A stretch of 48,239 nucleotides of DNA from a virus, in IMG/VR virus record IMGVR_UViG_3300008448_000147, positions 1 through 48,239 of that record; one strand, given 5' to 3'. Position numbers and translations under genes: made by a program. This document shows positions 37,785 to 45,121 of the stretch, piece by piece. Below the pieces are notes generated by a model. It was not told where the DNA came from. It was given only the letters and a program-made list of their open reading frames with translations, and searched no databases. Numbering within the stretch: the stretch's first letter is position 1; each line of letters starts with the position of its first letter.

Positions 37785-39479
37785 CTATACAGTACGTGAT
37801 TTAGATGCTGTTATTGCTTTACCACCACCAGCGATAGCTGGTGTTCCAGACATCGGATTTGCCGAGCCTTTTCTTCTTCCACTTCTTTGATGAAGATTGT
37901 TTGCTAATAACCAAACTCTTCTTTCTTTTGCTATATCTGGAGCTTTTATTACAGCTGGTGGATGGACAGAAACGGATGCAGGATATTTATATTGATTCGC
38001 ATAATTTTTAGGAAAATTACCACTTTTCTCTAAAGCCCCAGATGTTGATAAAAGTTCTTTTCTAGCAAATTGAGGTTTTACTCGATAATATCCAGCAAAA
38101 GCTTTCCACCAATCTCCATATTGTGGTTTAAACCATACATCATGATTGTATTCTTTACTTTTTGCACACCAAGATTTAGCTCCTGGGGTATCTACTCCTA
38201 TTCCAGAATCTGCCATATCTGCATCACAAGGCGCTCCAGGTCCATTTGCTCCCCAAACTATAGAATGATTACCATGTGAAGGATCAGGATATGATACAAC
38301 CATCATAATGTGAGCACCACCAGCGTATATAACTACATCTCCAGGAACTTGTTGTCCAATTGGTACTCTGTTACAAAATAGTTGAAAAAACCCTTTTGCG
38401 TTATTTTGACCAATTCCATATGCAACAGTACTGTAACCAGGTGGCCCTGGTGCTTTTGGATCTAAAGCTCCTATTTTTATTAGGCAATATCTGCAATATC
38501 CAATACAGTCAAGTCCTACATACATAGCTTCCCATGGTCCACTTGGATACCAATTTGCATTAGGATACTTGGCACTATAATTTTTCCATCCTTCATGTGT
38601 TAAACATTCGTCTGGTGGGCTTCTATTGCCTTTGCCATTTAATGCACCAGAAAATTTTCCTGGTTCATAAAAATTTGGATACCATCCATATCTATATAGA
38701 CATCCTTTTGAATTTATCATGGTATCAATAATTTCACTATAATCAACTATCCATCTTCCATTATATCCAGGTGGCATAGATGGATCACCTTTATTACCAT
38801 CGGGAGCAACAGAGCCGCCAGTAAATGCAGCACCAACGATTCCAGAGCCAGCTGGGCCTCCAGCAGCTGAACCATATGCTCCATTTGGACCAGACATGTT
38901 TGGTTCAGATACTATTTTAGATATTAAAAAGCCATTCTCTCTAGTTCTAGCATTTTGGAACATAATCCAAACGCCATCACCCGGCTGGATGTTCTCATTT
39001 TTACCTGGATTAAATTCTGCTACTTGCGTATAACTTGCCATTTTTTGTTCTGTTCTGGCAAATTTTTCTTTATCTTCTTTAGAGGCTTCTAGGCCATTTT
39101 GTAATTCTGGTAGCGTTTCCGGTGCTGGCAATCCAGCATGAACTTCTGGGATATATACAATAAATTTTCGTATAACCAATGAAGTATCTGCAACTGGTGC
39201 TTGTTCGGAAGTAACAGATTCGCCTTCTGGCGGTGTGCCGGTTGAAGGTCTAGGTGGAATATTCATAAATGCCAAGGAGAAAGTTTCTTCACCTGGGTCT
39301 GCTGATTCTATTTGTTTTAGAACTGTTCCTGCGTAAAATACAGTTCCACCTAGAGCATCCGGCGTATATTTTTCTCTTAGGACTTCTTTTAGTGCGCTTT
39401 GCACGGTAGAAGTTTGAGCATTTAATTCGCTCCTAAATAAATCAGCAGAAACGAAATTTAAACCTCTAACTTGACTCAT
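37785..39479 (-). CDS. Tail hub protein with NlpC/P60 peptidoglycan hydrolase domain
   Basis: A 564-residue protein. The N-terminal 200 residues are beta-rich (GGTVFYAGTVLKQIESADP, KFIVYIPEVHAGLP, IQPGDGVWIMFQN), compatible with the OB-type hub domain of T4 gp5-like proteins. A Gly/Ala linker (195-235) leads to a cysteine peptidase-like domain at about 245-470. The presumed nucleophile is C325 in GLDCIGYCRY, and the His is H390 in YAGGAHIMMVV, preceded by VPGDVVIY, the canonical NlpC/P60 spacing. The domain has extra cysteines (C260, C292, C329, C332). It should cut peptide cross-links in the host wall during tail penetration, the job done by the lysozyme domain of T4 gp5. GGAG precedes the ATG. 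Confidence 0.85.
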   Translation of the reverse strand: MSQVRGLNFVSADLFRSELNAQTSTVQSALKEVLREKYTPDALGGTVFYAGTVLKQIESADPGEETFSLAFMNIPPRPSTGTPPEGESVTSEQAPVADTSLVIRKFIVYIPEVHAGLPAPETLPELQNGLEASKEDKEKFARTEQKMASYTQVAEFNPGKNENIQPGDGVWIMFQNARTRENGFLISKIVSEPNMSGPNGAYGSAAGGPAGSGIVGAAFTGGSVAPDGNKGDPSMPPGYNGRWIVDYSEIIDTMINSKGCLYRYGWYPNFYEPGKFSGALNGKGNRSPPDECLTHEGWKNYSAKYPNANWYPSGPWEAMYVGLDCIGYCRYCLIKIGALDPKAPGPPGYSTVAYGIGQNNAKGFFQLFCNRVPIGQQVPGDVVIYAGGAHIMMVVSYPDPSHGNHSIVWGANGPGAPCDADMADSGIGVDTPGAKSWCAKSKEYNHDVWFKPQYGDWWKAFAGYYRVKPQFARKELLSTSGALEKSGNFPKNYANQYKYPASVSVHPPAVIKAPDIAKERRVWLLANNLHQRSGRRKGSANPMSGTPAIAGGGKAITASKSRTV

Positions 39480-39483
39480 TTTT

Positions 39484-39768
39484 TTAGTTCTCCTTTATCA
39501 TGTCAAAGAGACCATCAATTTCTCTTTCGGAAAGCTTTTCTTTATTTCCTTCTTTCTTTTGAACGATTGCAGTTAATTTAACCATCTGTTCATTTGATCT
39601 TTGAAGAGTTTCTAAATATTGTGCTGCAATATGACCTAAGTTTTGGTGTGAAGATGCATCATCTTTCATTTTATCTACTAAACGAGTTAAAAGATAGGAA
39701 GCAACTGCTCTATCTTGCTCTATATTTTGTACAGATTTTTCTATAAAATCTTGTAATGATTTACTCAT
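39484..39768 (-). CDS. Small helical protein next to the late sigma factor
   Basis: A 94-residue protein, almost entirely helical by composition (YLLTRLVDKMKDDASSHQNL, AAQYLETLQRSNEQMVKL). It ends in a hydrophobic-acidic tail, REIDGLFDMIKEN. It overlaps the sigma factor gene by 8 bases and has its own GGAG. In T4 the late coactivator gp33 works with gp55 and binds the sliding clamp through a short hydrophobic-acidic C-terminus. That makes a gp33-like role an attractive but unproven idea. Small terminase-like or structural accessory roles are alternatives. Confidence 0.65.
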   Translation of the reverse strand: MSKSLQDFIEKSVQNIEQDRAVASYLLTRLVDKMKDDASSHQNLGHIAAQYLETLQRSNEQMVKLTAIVQKKEGNKEKLSEREIDGLFDMIKEN

Positions 39769-40480
39769 CTTCTTCGCTCCATAGATGTGTTATCTTTCCT
39801 TCATCCCAATCATTTTTAAAGTGTGTATATCTACCTCTAAATTTTTTTAAGTTGTTTACAACTTGTTTTGTACTTAAACCAGTCATCTCTCTTATGTAAA
39901 GATAAATAGCTTTTTTATTAAAAATTTGTATACTTTCGGGACTTTCTAGTAAAACTTTTATAGCCTTAAAGACTTTTAATTCATTTTGCTTCATTTTTTC
40001 AGGTTGCCATGAATCTATTTCTTTCCATAGAGCTGTCCAAAATTCTGTTTCTTCTCTTTTTTGATCGTATGTATTATAAGATATAAAATTTTCATCCTCG
40101 GCTAAATTTCCTATATCATCTATACACACTTCTTTACTGTTTTGTATTTTTTTTACCTTATGGATGAACCAATTTTTTGTAATAACCGAAAAATAAGAAA
40201 AGGCTTTAGACCCTTTGGATACATCGTATTTATCCAATATGGTCGTAAGCCAAATTTTACATTCATCTTTTAAGTCTTGAATATTAGGAAGCGTATTAAA
40301 TTTATACGTATATACAATTTTATCAACCATTTCATTAAACGCTGGTTGTATTAGAGTTATATATAATTCTGTTCTTCTTTTATGATCTATTATAGTTGCG
40401 TATTCTAAAATCGCATCTTCATGCGTCTTAGAAAAATAGATCTTATTTTCTTTGTTATCATTCTCTGTTCTTTTCTTCAA
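39761..40480 (-). CDS. Late-transcription sigma factor, T4 gp55-like
   Basis: A 239-residue sigma-70-superfamily protein (T4 gp55 has 185). The core LKDECKIWLTTILDKYDVSK, followed by KAFSYFSVITKNWFIHKVKK, is a sigma region 2-type stretch: the aromatic/basic helix that binds the core polymerase clamp and melts the -10 element. A C-terminal helix-turn-helix-like segment (IREMTGLSTKQVVNNLKKF) follows. The last residues, THLWSEEDE, are hydrophobic-acidic, as in the clamp-binding tail of gp55. The only plausible start is TTG at 40480, inside the previous gene, preceded by GGAAG. It probably directs host RNA polymerase to late promoters for the tail genes downstream. Confidence 0.85.
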   Translation of the reverse strand: MKKRTENDNKENKIYFSKTHEDAILEYATIIDHKRRTELYITLIQPAFNEMVDKIVYTYKFNTLPNIQDLKDECKIWLTTILDKYDVSKGSKAFSYFSVITKNWFIHKVKKIQNSKEVCIDDIGNLAEDENFISYNTYDQKREETEFWTALWKEIDSWQPEKMKQNELKVFKAIKVLLESPESIQIFNKKAIYLYIREMTGLSTKQVVNNLKKFRGRYTHFKNDWDEGKITHLWSEEDE

Positions 40481-40760
40481 CTTTTTTTTCTTCCTGTTTT
40501 TGAATTATAGTTTCTTTATATACACGACATGCTTCAACGATTAATTTTGTATTCTCTATAGCAATTTTAATTGTTTCATCACCATAGAATTCTTCTAATT
40601 CATAAACAGACTGTAAAGAATTTGAATATTCATTTAATAGTTTCTGAAGTTCATCTACATTAGATATACCATACCATAGATTTTTTACTAACTTTCTACA
40701 ATACCAAATTAATACAATATTTATAAGTGCCGATAAAAAAAGGATTGTTAAAAGTATCAT
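40458..40760 (-). CDS. Small membrane-anchored protein
   Basis: A 100-residue protein with one N-terminal hydrophobic segment (LLTILFLSALINIVLIWY, residues 3-20). A soluble helical part and a Lys/Glu-rich end (EEKKVEEKNRE) follow. The arrangement fits an inner-membrane protein with a cytoplasmic coiled-coil tail. Its ATG overlaps the FmdB-like gene stop in an ATGA junction, and its 3' end overlaps the sigma factor gene by 23 bases, so the three are probably co-translated. No family recognised. Confidence 0.65.
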   Translation of the reverse strand: MILLTILFLSALINIVLIWYCRKLVKNLWYGISNVDELQKLLNEYSNSLQSVYELEEFYGDETIKIAIENTKLIVEACRVYKETIIQKQEEKKVEEKNRE

Positions 40761-41011
40761 TTATATTCTCTTCCTTTAAGTTCTTGTTTAGAATCCAATA
40801 ATAACTTTCTGGAATCCTCTATAAATTTTTCGACTCTTTCACCAGCCATGTCTCTTTCGGATTTTTGTTTAGAATAGGAAGTTAATAGTTGTGGGATTCT
40901 TTCCAAAGTTTCTTTTCCGCACTTTTCACATAGTTTTAAACTTTCATTCATGCTGTGAAAAGAATCAAATTTATATTCACACTGTTTACATTCGTATGTA
41001 TATAATGGCAT
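40757..41011 (-). CDS. FmdB-type zinc ribbon protein
   Basis: An 84-residue protein beginning MPLYTYECKQCEYKFDSF, the classic FmdB/CxxC zinc-ribbon opening. A second pair in CEKCGKETLERI completes a four-cysteine site. A longer start at 41017 is possible, but GGGAG lies only two bases before it. The same GGGAG is seven bases before the ATG at 41011, and family members begin MPLY, so I choose 41011. FmdB-like ribbons are presumed regulatory or nucleic-acid-binding; the C-terminal half is helical and basic. Adjacency to the sigma factor fits a transcription role, by inference. Confidence 0.75.
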   Translation of the reverse strand: MPLYTYECKQCEYKFDSFHSMNESLKLCEKCGKETLERIPQLLTSYSKQKSERDMAGERVEKFIEDSRKLLLDSKQELKGREYK

Positions 41012-41013
41012 GA

Positions 41014-41193
41014 TCATTCTCCCGCTTGGTCTTCCGATAGTTTCATAGCAACAGGTGGATTTACAACAACTAACTCTCCATCTTCTAATTCTAGATCAAA
41101 ACTTTTCATAAGTGGAACAATATCAGTTTGTTCCATTAGACTTTTTTGTAAAGCTACCATAACACATGTTAAAGCTTGGTCAGATAATTTCAT
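41014..41193 (-). CDS. Small 59-residue protein, unknown
   Basis: A frame exactly filling the space between the epimerase gene and the zinc-ribbon gene. It begins MKLSDQALTCVMVALQKSLM and ends VAMKLSEDQAGE. Its ATG is one base after the epimerase stop, and its TGA overlaps the longer ATG option of the next gene. The composition suggests a helix-strand-helix fold, with a Gly-Glu-Leu-Val-Val-Val strand in the middle. No family recognised; it is probably a small regulatory or accessory protein. Confidence 0.65.
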   Translation of the reverse strand: MKLSDQALTCVMVALQKSLMEQTDIVPLMKSFDLELEDGELVVVNPPVAMKLSEDQAGE

Positions 41194-41194
41194 T

Positions 41195-42139
41195 TTATAC
41201 TCCTCTTATATTTGGATAATTTTTTTTAAACCAGTCACAAGTCTTCTTTATCCCTACTTCTAAACTTGTATACGTTTCTTCTTTCCATCCTAAATCTAGA
41301 AATTTTTTATTAGAAGTTGGTTTACGAATTTGTCCTTTTGGTTTTTTATTATCATACGTTATATCACCATTATATTCTAATTCTTTAGAAATTAAAGTAA
41401 TAACATCTTTTAATTTGTATTCTTTAGTAGATCCAATATTTACTGGATCTCCGGTATAATTATTATCTAATAAGAATTTTATCGCTTTAGCAATATCTTC
41501 AGCATAAGTAAACTCACGATAAACTTCACCATCACCCCAAACTTCAAACGATGGTTTATTATTAATTTTTGCCTCCCAGATTTTACGGATTAAAGATGGG
41601 ATAACATGACCATTCTCAAGATCAAAATTATCATGTTCTCCATACATGTTGTTTGGAATAACTGATATATATTCTGTACTGTATTGTTGATTTGCTGCTT
41701 TTAATTGAACATCAACCATACGTTTTGCATAAGCATATCCAAAATTTGAATCATGTGGAGGGCCATTATGAAGCTGATCTTCAGTTAGTGGATAATTTAC
41801 ATATTTTTCGTCTGGGTATATACACGTTGATAGACAACAAATTAACTTTGGGACATCTGTAAATATACAAGATTGAATAATGTTGTTATTTATCTCAGAG
41901 TTTGTGTTATAAAAATCAGAAATATAGCGAGTATTTGCTTTTACTCCTCCAACCTTTCCTGCTAAATGTATTACTGCTTTTATTTTTGATTCGGAGAATT
42001 CATTAAAATTATCAAAATATCGATGAGTATCATCATAGTTTTCTAAGTTTAATTCTTTATGTGTTGGATAGAGAGCATCCGGTAATATTTTTTTAAATGC
42101 ACTTCCAAGTAATCCAGAGCCGCCAGTTATAATAATCAT
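41195..42139 (-). CDS. GDP-L-fucose synthase-like NAD(P)-dependent epimerase/reductase
   Basis: A 314-residue extended short-chain dehydrogenase. The N-terminus has the nucleotide-binding motif TGGSGLLGS at 5-13, followed by HLAGKVGGVKAN. The catalytic set of GDP-L-fucose synthase is present: S104 and C106 in STCIYP, Y135 and K139 in YAYAK, and H178 in GHVIP. NMYGEHDNFD and NFGYAYAKRM are family hallmarks. The enzyme makes GDP-L-fucose from GDP-4-keto-6-deoxymannose. No GDP-mannose 4,6-dehydratase is visible, so the substrate would come from the host or a gene outside the window. Relatives acting on other GDP-sugars cannot be excluded. GAGGA precedes the ATG. Confidence 0.88.
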   Translation of the reverse strand: MIIITGGSGLLGSAFKKILPDALYPTHKELNLENYDDTHRYFDNFNEFSESKIKAVIHLAGKVGGVKANTRYISDFYNTNSEINNNIIQSCIFTDVPKLICCLSTCIYPDEKYVNYPLTEDQLHNGPPHDSNFGYAYAKRMVDVQLKAANQQYSTEYISVIPNNMYGEHDNFDLENGHVIPSLIRKIWEAKINNKPSFEVWGDGEVYREFTYAEDIAKAIKFLLDNNYTGDPVNIGSTKEYKLKDVITLISKELEYNGDITYDNKKPKGQIRKPTSNKKFLDLGWKEETYTSLEVGIKKTCDWFKKNYPNIRGV

Positions 42140-42148
42140 ATAATTCCT

Positions 42149-42562
42149 CTAATATAATTCAGGAAAATCGGTACATACCCCTAATATATTTTTAGGTAGG
42201 TTTTTGTTGTGTCCAAATTCTACCGTAATCCCATCTTGTATATAAACACCAGGAAAACACCATAAATAATTTTTACTAGTTAAAGTAATTTTATCATTTT
42301 CATGCCAAAACCAATTTAACTCAGTATTTTTCAGTCTGATACAAGCATCAAAATTTTTAGCATGTAGCCACATTTTATTGCTAAAGAAAAAATTTGTTAC
42401 TTCGTATGTTGGTAAATCGTGTCCTAAAAACCATTTATTATTTACATACCAAACATCTACTTCAACTTCAAATTTTTTTATTACTTCTAAGATCCTATCT
42501 GGATTGTTTTCCAGATTTCTTTCTATGCCATTTAAATTTCCTCTATGTGATATAATTTTCAT
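42149..42562 (-). CDS. Compact glycerophosphodiester phosphodiesterase-like protein
   Basis: A 137-residue protein with the first three active-site blocks of the GDPD/PI-PLC-like barrel: H6-R7-G in IISHRGN, E34-V-D36 in VEVDVW, and G-H48-D49 in FLGHDLPTY. Full GDPD enzymes have about 230-250 residues, so half the barrel is shortened or missing. The ORF still ends normally and keeps a conserved-looking end (LGVCTDFPELY). Similar short proteins occur, from memory, in capsule-type clusters. It may hydrolyse a glycerophospho group on a glycan, but activity is uncertain. It overlaps the WavE-like gene by 20 bases. Confidence 0.7.
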   Translation of the reverse strand: MKIISHRGNLNGIERNLENNPDRILEVIKKFEVEVDVWYVNNKWFLGHDLPTYEVTNFFFSNKMWLHAKNFDACIRLKNTELNWFWHENDKITLTSKNYLWCFPGVYIQDGITVEFGHNKNLPKNILGVCTDFPELY

Positions 42563-43328
42563 CAGAAATTCTTTCTTTGTATTGTTCTTCTGTTAAATAA
42601 CATGATAAATATTCTGGTTGATTAATCCATTTTCCAATATTTATAATACCTGCAGTGCTTTTTGTATCTATAACCTTATAGTTGTTTAATATATATTTCC
42701 ACGAATCTCTTGTCAGAGTTATGTAGTCTTCTAGGGTTAAATCCTTGTAGATATATTTTTTTATCAGATTAAAAGATAATATATGTTCAGTTCCAAAAAA
42801 AGAATTAGAAAAGTCTGTTTTCTCTAAGTCATCATATACATCACAAATTTTTTTAATATCTTCTTTCATGCCTAAATAAAACCAATCAGAAATTCTAAAC
42901 CAAGGTTTTGGTTCTGATGTGGAGTCTGGGTTTATGGTCATCATATTACTGACCACTACTTTACTATCAAAGATTTTATATTCTCCAAATGCTTTTTCAA
43001 AATTAAAATAACTAAAAATATTTTTAGTTACCAAACAATCATTTCTTATCTTGAATATAAGATCATTTGAACTTTCTTCTAGTGCTTTTTTAAGCCCATA
43101 TAACTGTCTTTTTAGATTGCAATGTTGTTGTACAGGCAATAAACCATTAAAAGGCCCAGGTCCGGGATCTTTACAAAATAATATTTTATCATATCCGCTT
43201 AAATTATTATTTTGTCCTTCCCAAGTTGATATTATTAATTCTCCATCAAACCATTCCCTTATTTGGTTTATGGATCTCTGCACCATATTATTTTGTATTT
43301 CGCCTTGAATTATTACTGTTTTTTCCAT
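42543..43328 (-). CDS. WavE-like glycosyltransferase
   Basis: A protein of 261 residues when started at ATG 43328. The open frame extends to a TTG at 43376, but the family sequence begins at MEKTVIIQGEIQ. The motif IISTWEGQNN, a conserved GPGPFNGLLPVQQHCNLKRQ segment and FKIRNDCLV are the pattern of the WavE lipopolysaccharide-synthesis family. The R-N-D takes the place of a GT-A metal-binding DxD. WavE-type proteins are thought to add sugars to LPS core or capsule. It overlaps the methyltransferase gene by 16 bases. A second protein with a related layout is encoded at 46330-47070. Confidence 0.72.
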   Translation of the reverse strand: MEKTVIIQGEIQNNMVQRSINQIREWFDGELIISTWEGQNNNLSGYDKILFCKDPGPGPFNGLLPVQQHCNLKRQLYGLKKALEESSNDLIFKIRNDCLVTKNIFSYFNFEKAFGEYKIFDSKVVVSNMMTINPDSTSEPKPWFRISDWFYLGMKEDIKKICDVYDDLEKTDFSNSFFGTEHILSFNLIKKYIYKDLTLEDYITLTRDSWKYILNNYKVIDTKSTAGIINIGKWINQPEYLSCYLTEEQYKERISDENYIT

Positions 43329-43921
43329 ACAAAAGAAATTCCATGATCTGTTAAACATTCTTTCTGAACTACCCAATCAAAATTTAAATTTTGGACAAAC
43401 AGTTTTGGTCCTGGATGGTTGTTCGTATCGTGAAATCCAACAATTCCATATTCGGATAATAAGTTTGTAAATTCCCACTCTGCATATACTTGATTTATAC
43501 TATGCCAACCATCTATAAAAATAAAATCTATTTCCTCAACTCCTTTAGATTTTATGAATTCTAATATTTCAGAATAATTTTCAGATTTTGTTTGAAGAGT
43601 ATAAACATTATTCTCTTCGTCATTCAAAAATGAACAATCTCTGATATCTACTCCAATATATACACAGTCTTTGTTTTTGTTTTTTACAAGTGTATATGAA
43701 CTACCAAATTCACTTCTAGCAATTCCTATCTCTAAAATAGCTCTACATCTATCTTTAACTGTTAAAAAATATTTTTTTAAGCTTTCATGATTGCATGGAG
43801 TAAATTCACCATTTTGTCCATCATAATATACATCAGTTGTTTCACTTAGAGGAAGATCTGAATCATCTCTTGAATCATTAAATCTTATGTCTCTTAATAA
43901 ATCAGATTGCCATTTTTTCAT
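43313..43921 (-). CDS. Class I SAM-dependent methyltransferase
   Basis: A 202-residue protein starting at ATG 43921, whose A is shared with the RLP stop codon (TAATG). An in-frame ATG at 43939 lacks a ribosome-binding site. Motif I is ILEIGIARSEFGSS, the acidic end of strand 2 is VYIGVDIRD, and DFIFIDGWHSINQVYAEWE plus VGFHDT complete the Methyltransf_24/cephalosporin hydroxylase-like pattern. Within a sugar cluster it would most likely O-methylate a sugar or a small precursor. Direct translational coupling to the RLP suggests the two act in the same pathway. The substrate is unknown. Confidence 0.8.
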   Translation of the reverse strand: MKKWQSDLLRDIRFNDSRDDSDLPLSETTDVYYDGQNGEFTPCNHESLKKYFLTVKDRCRAILEIGIARSEFGSSYTLVKNKNKDCVYIGVDIRDCSFLNDEENNVYTLQTKSENYSEILEFIKSKGVEEIDFIFIDGWHSINQVYAEWEFTNLLSEYGIVGFHDTNNHPGPKLFVQNLNFDWVVQKECLTDHGISFVWKKQ

Positions 43922-45114
43922 TATTTTACCAATCCCCATTTTTCTATAGCTATATTATATTCAGATTTATAATTTTTATCAATTGACTGTCTCATTGCCA
44001 TAGCACCAGAAATTGTACCATTAGGATGACCATGGACAGCACCACCCGCATTTGCTAGATAGTCAATACCAACTTTTGAAGTTACATACTCCACTAACCC
44101 TGGGTGCATACCACAACTTAATGCTGGGAGTGTGTTTCCATTTCTTAAAGTTGAGATACATTCTAAAATTTCTTCTGGATCGTCATTACTATATCCACCA
44201 ATCATACCAGTTTGGATGGTATCAACGCCCATTAAAGTAGCTAAATAACACATAACCTTCCAAGAAATACTGTATTTATGATCTTTCTCTGTAAAAACTT
44301 TTGCGCCGCTACTCTGATAGTGTAAAAATAAAGGTAGATTTAATTTTCTTATGCTATTATAAGAACCTAAGCCGCTAAACACGTTAATATGTACACCATT
44401 TCCTCCTAATTCATATACTCTTTTTACTCTATCTACAAGAATATGTGGATCACAATTTATGGTGTGACAGAAAACAACTTTACGGTTTTGGCTTGCTAGA
44501 TAATTTGAAACAATCTCTACTCTTTTTTCAAGAGGAGCCACCACTGGGTTGCTCATGATTTCATCTTCTTTGATAAAGTCGGCACCACCATCAACCATTT
44601 GTTTTACCATTTCTAGTAAAATATATGGAGTTACTCCAATTTTTGGCTTAACAATACTTCCGAACAGGGGTTTATTATATTGTCCTGTAAAATTCCTAAA
44701 TCCACTGATTCCAAATTTTGGACCTAAAAAATTGTCTGTAACAGATTTAGGTAATTTTAAATCAATTAATCTACATCTTTCAACTATATCTATATCAACA
44801 TGACCACCCATTAATTGGCATATCATGTGAGAAATTCCATCAGATTGCCAGTCATTGTTTGCAACAGGAAATGCAATATTTACTTCACCTTCAGTTTTTT
44901 CGCTCAATTCTGATTCTGAATGTAAAATAAGGCAAGAATGATTTTGAAACAATTCTTCAGTTTCCCATTCGTTTCTAACATTTGGATTGCCAACGCTTTG
45001 TCCGATTGCTAAATTCCAAGCAGCATCCTTTAAATTAGTTTTTGACTTAATTTTATATTTTGCTATATAATATTTCTCGTAATCCAACTCACTAGTAAAA
45101 ATATTAAATTTCAT
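43921..45114 (-). CDS. RuBisCO-like protein (probable form IV)
   Basis: A 397-residue RuBisCO-superfamily protein: N-terminal alpha/beta domain (1-125) and TIM barrel. K156 and K158 in VKPKIG match spinach K175/K177. K182, D184 and E185 in DFIKEDE match the carbamylated K201, D203 and E204. S333 and G357-G358 match S379 and G403-G404. However, the H294-R295 site reads Q267-S268 (LHYQSSG), the H327 position is Q301, the loop-6 K334 is absent (GGYSND), and E60/N123 are replaced. The enolisation site is thus kept but carboxylation is unlikely. Known RLPs are methionine-salvage enolases or act on sugar acids. It has a GAGGA ribosome-binding site. Nothing in its sequence makes me assign a substrate; the glycan context suggests a sugar phosphate. 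Confidence 0.88.
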   Translation of the reverse strand: MKFNIFTSELDYEKYYIAKYKIKSKTNLKDAAWNLAIGQSVGNPNVRNEWETEELFQNHSCLILHSESELSEKTEGEVNIAFPVANNDWQSDGISHMICQLMGGHVDIDIVERCRLIDLKLPKSVTDNFLGPKFGISGFRNFTGQYNKPLFGSIVKPKIGVTPYILLEMVKQMVDGGADFIKEDEIMSNPVVAPLEKRVEIVSNYLASQNRKVVFCHTINCDPHILVDRVKRVYELGGNGVHINVFSGLGSYNSIRKLNLPLFLHYQSSGAKVFTEKDHKYSISWKVMCYLATLMGVDTIQTGMIGGYSNDDPEEILECISTLRNGNTLPALSCGMHPGLVEYVTSKVGIDYLANAGGAVHGHPNGTISGAMAMRQSIDKNYKSEYNIAIEKWGLVK

Positions 45115-45121
45115 ATTTTCC

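Noticed and set aside
43329-43376. Longer N-terminus of the WavE-like protein
   Set aside because: It would need a TTG start, lies wholly within the methyltransferase gene, and precedes the conserved family sequence.
43921-45114. A functional CO2-fixing RuBisCO carried by the phage
   Set aside because: The loop-6 lysine, the His-Arg pair and the H327 position are all replaced, so carboxylation is not supported; no phosphoribulokinase or Calvin-cycle gene is nearby.
43921-45114. Methionine-salvage enolase (MtnW)
   Set aside because: No other methionine-salvage gene is visible and the neighbours are all glycan-type genes.
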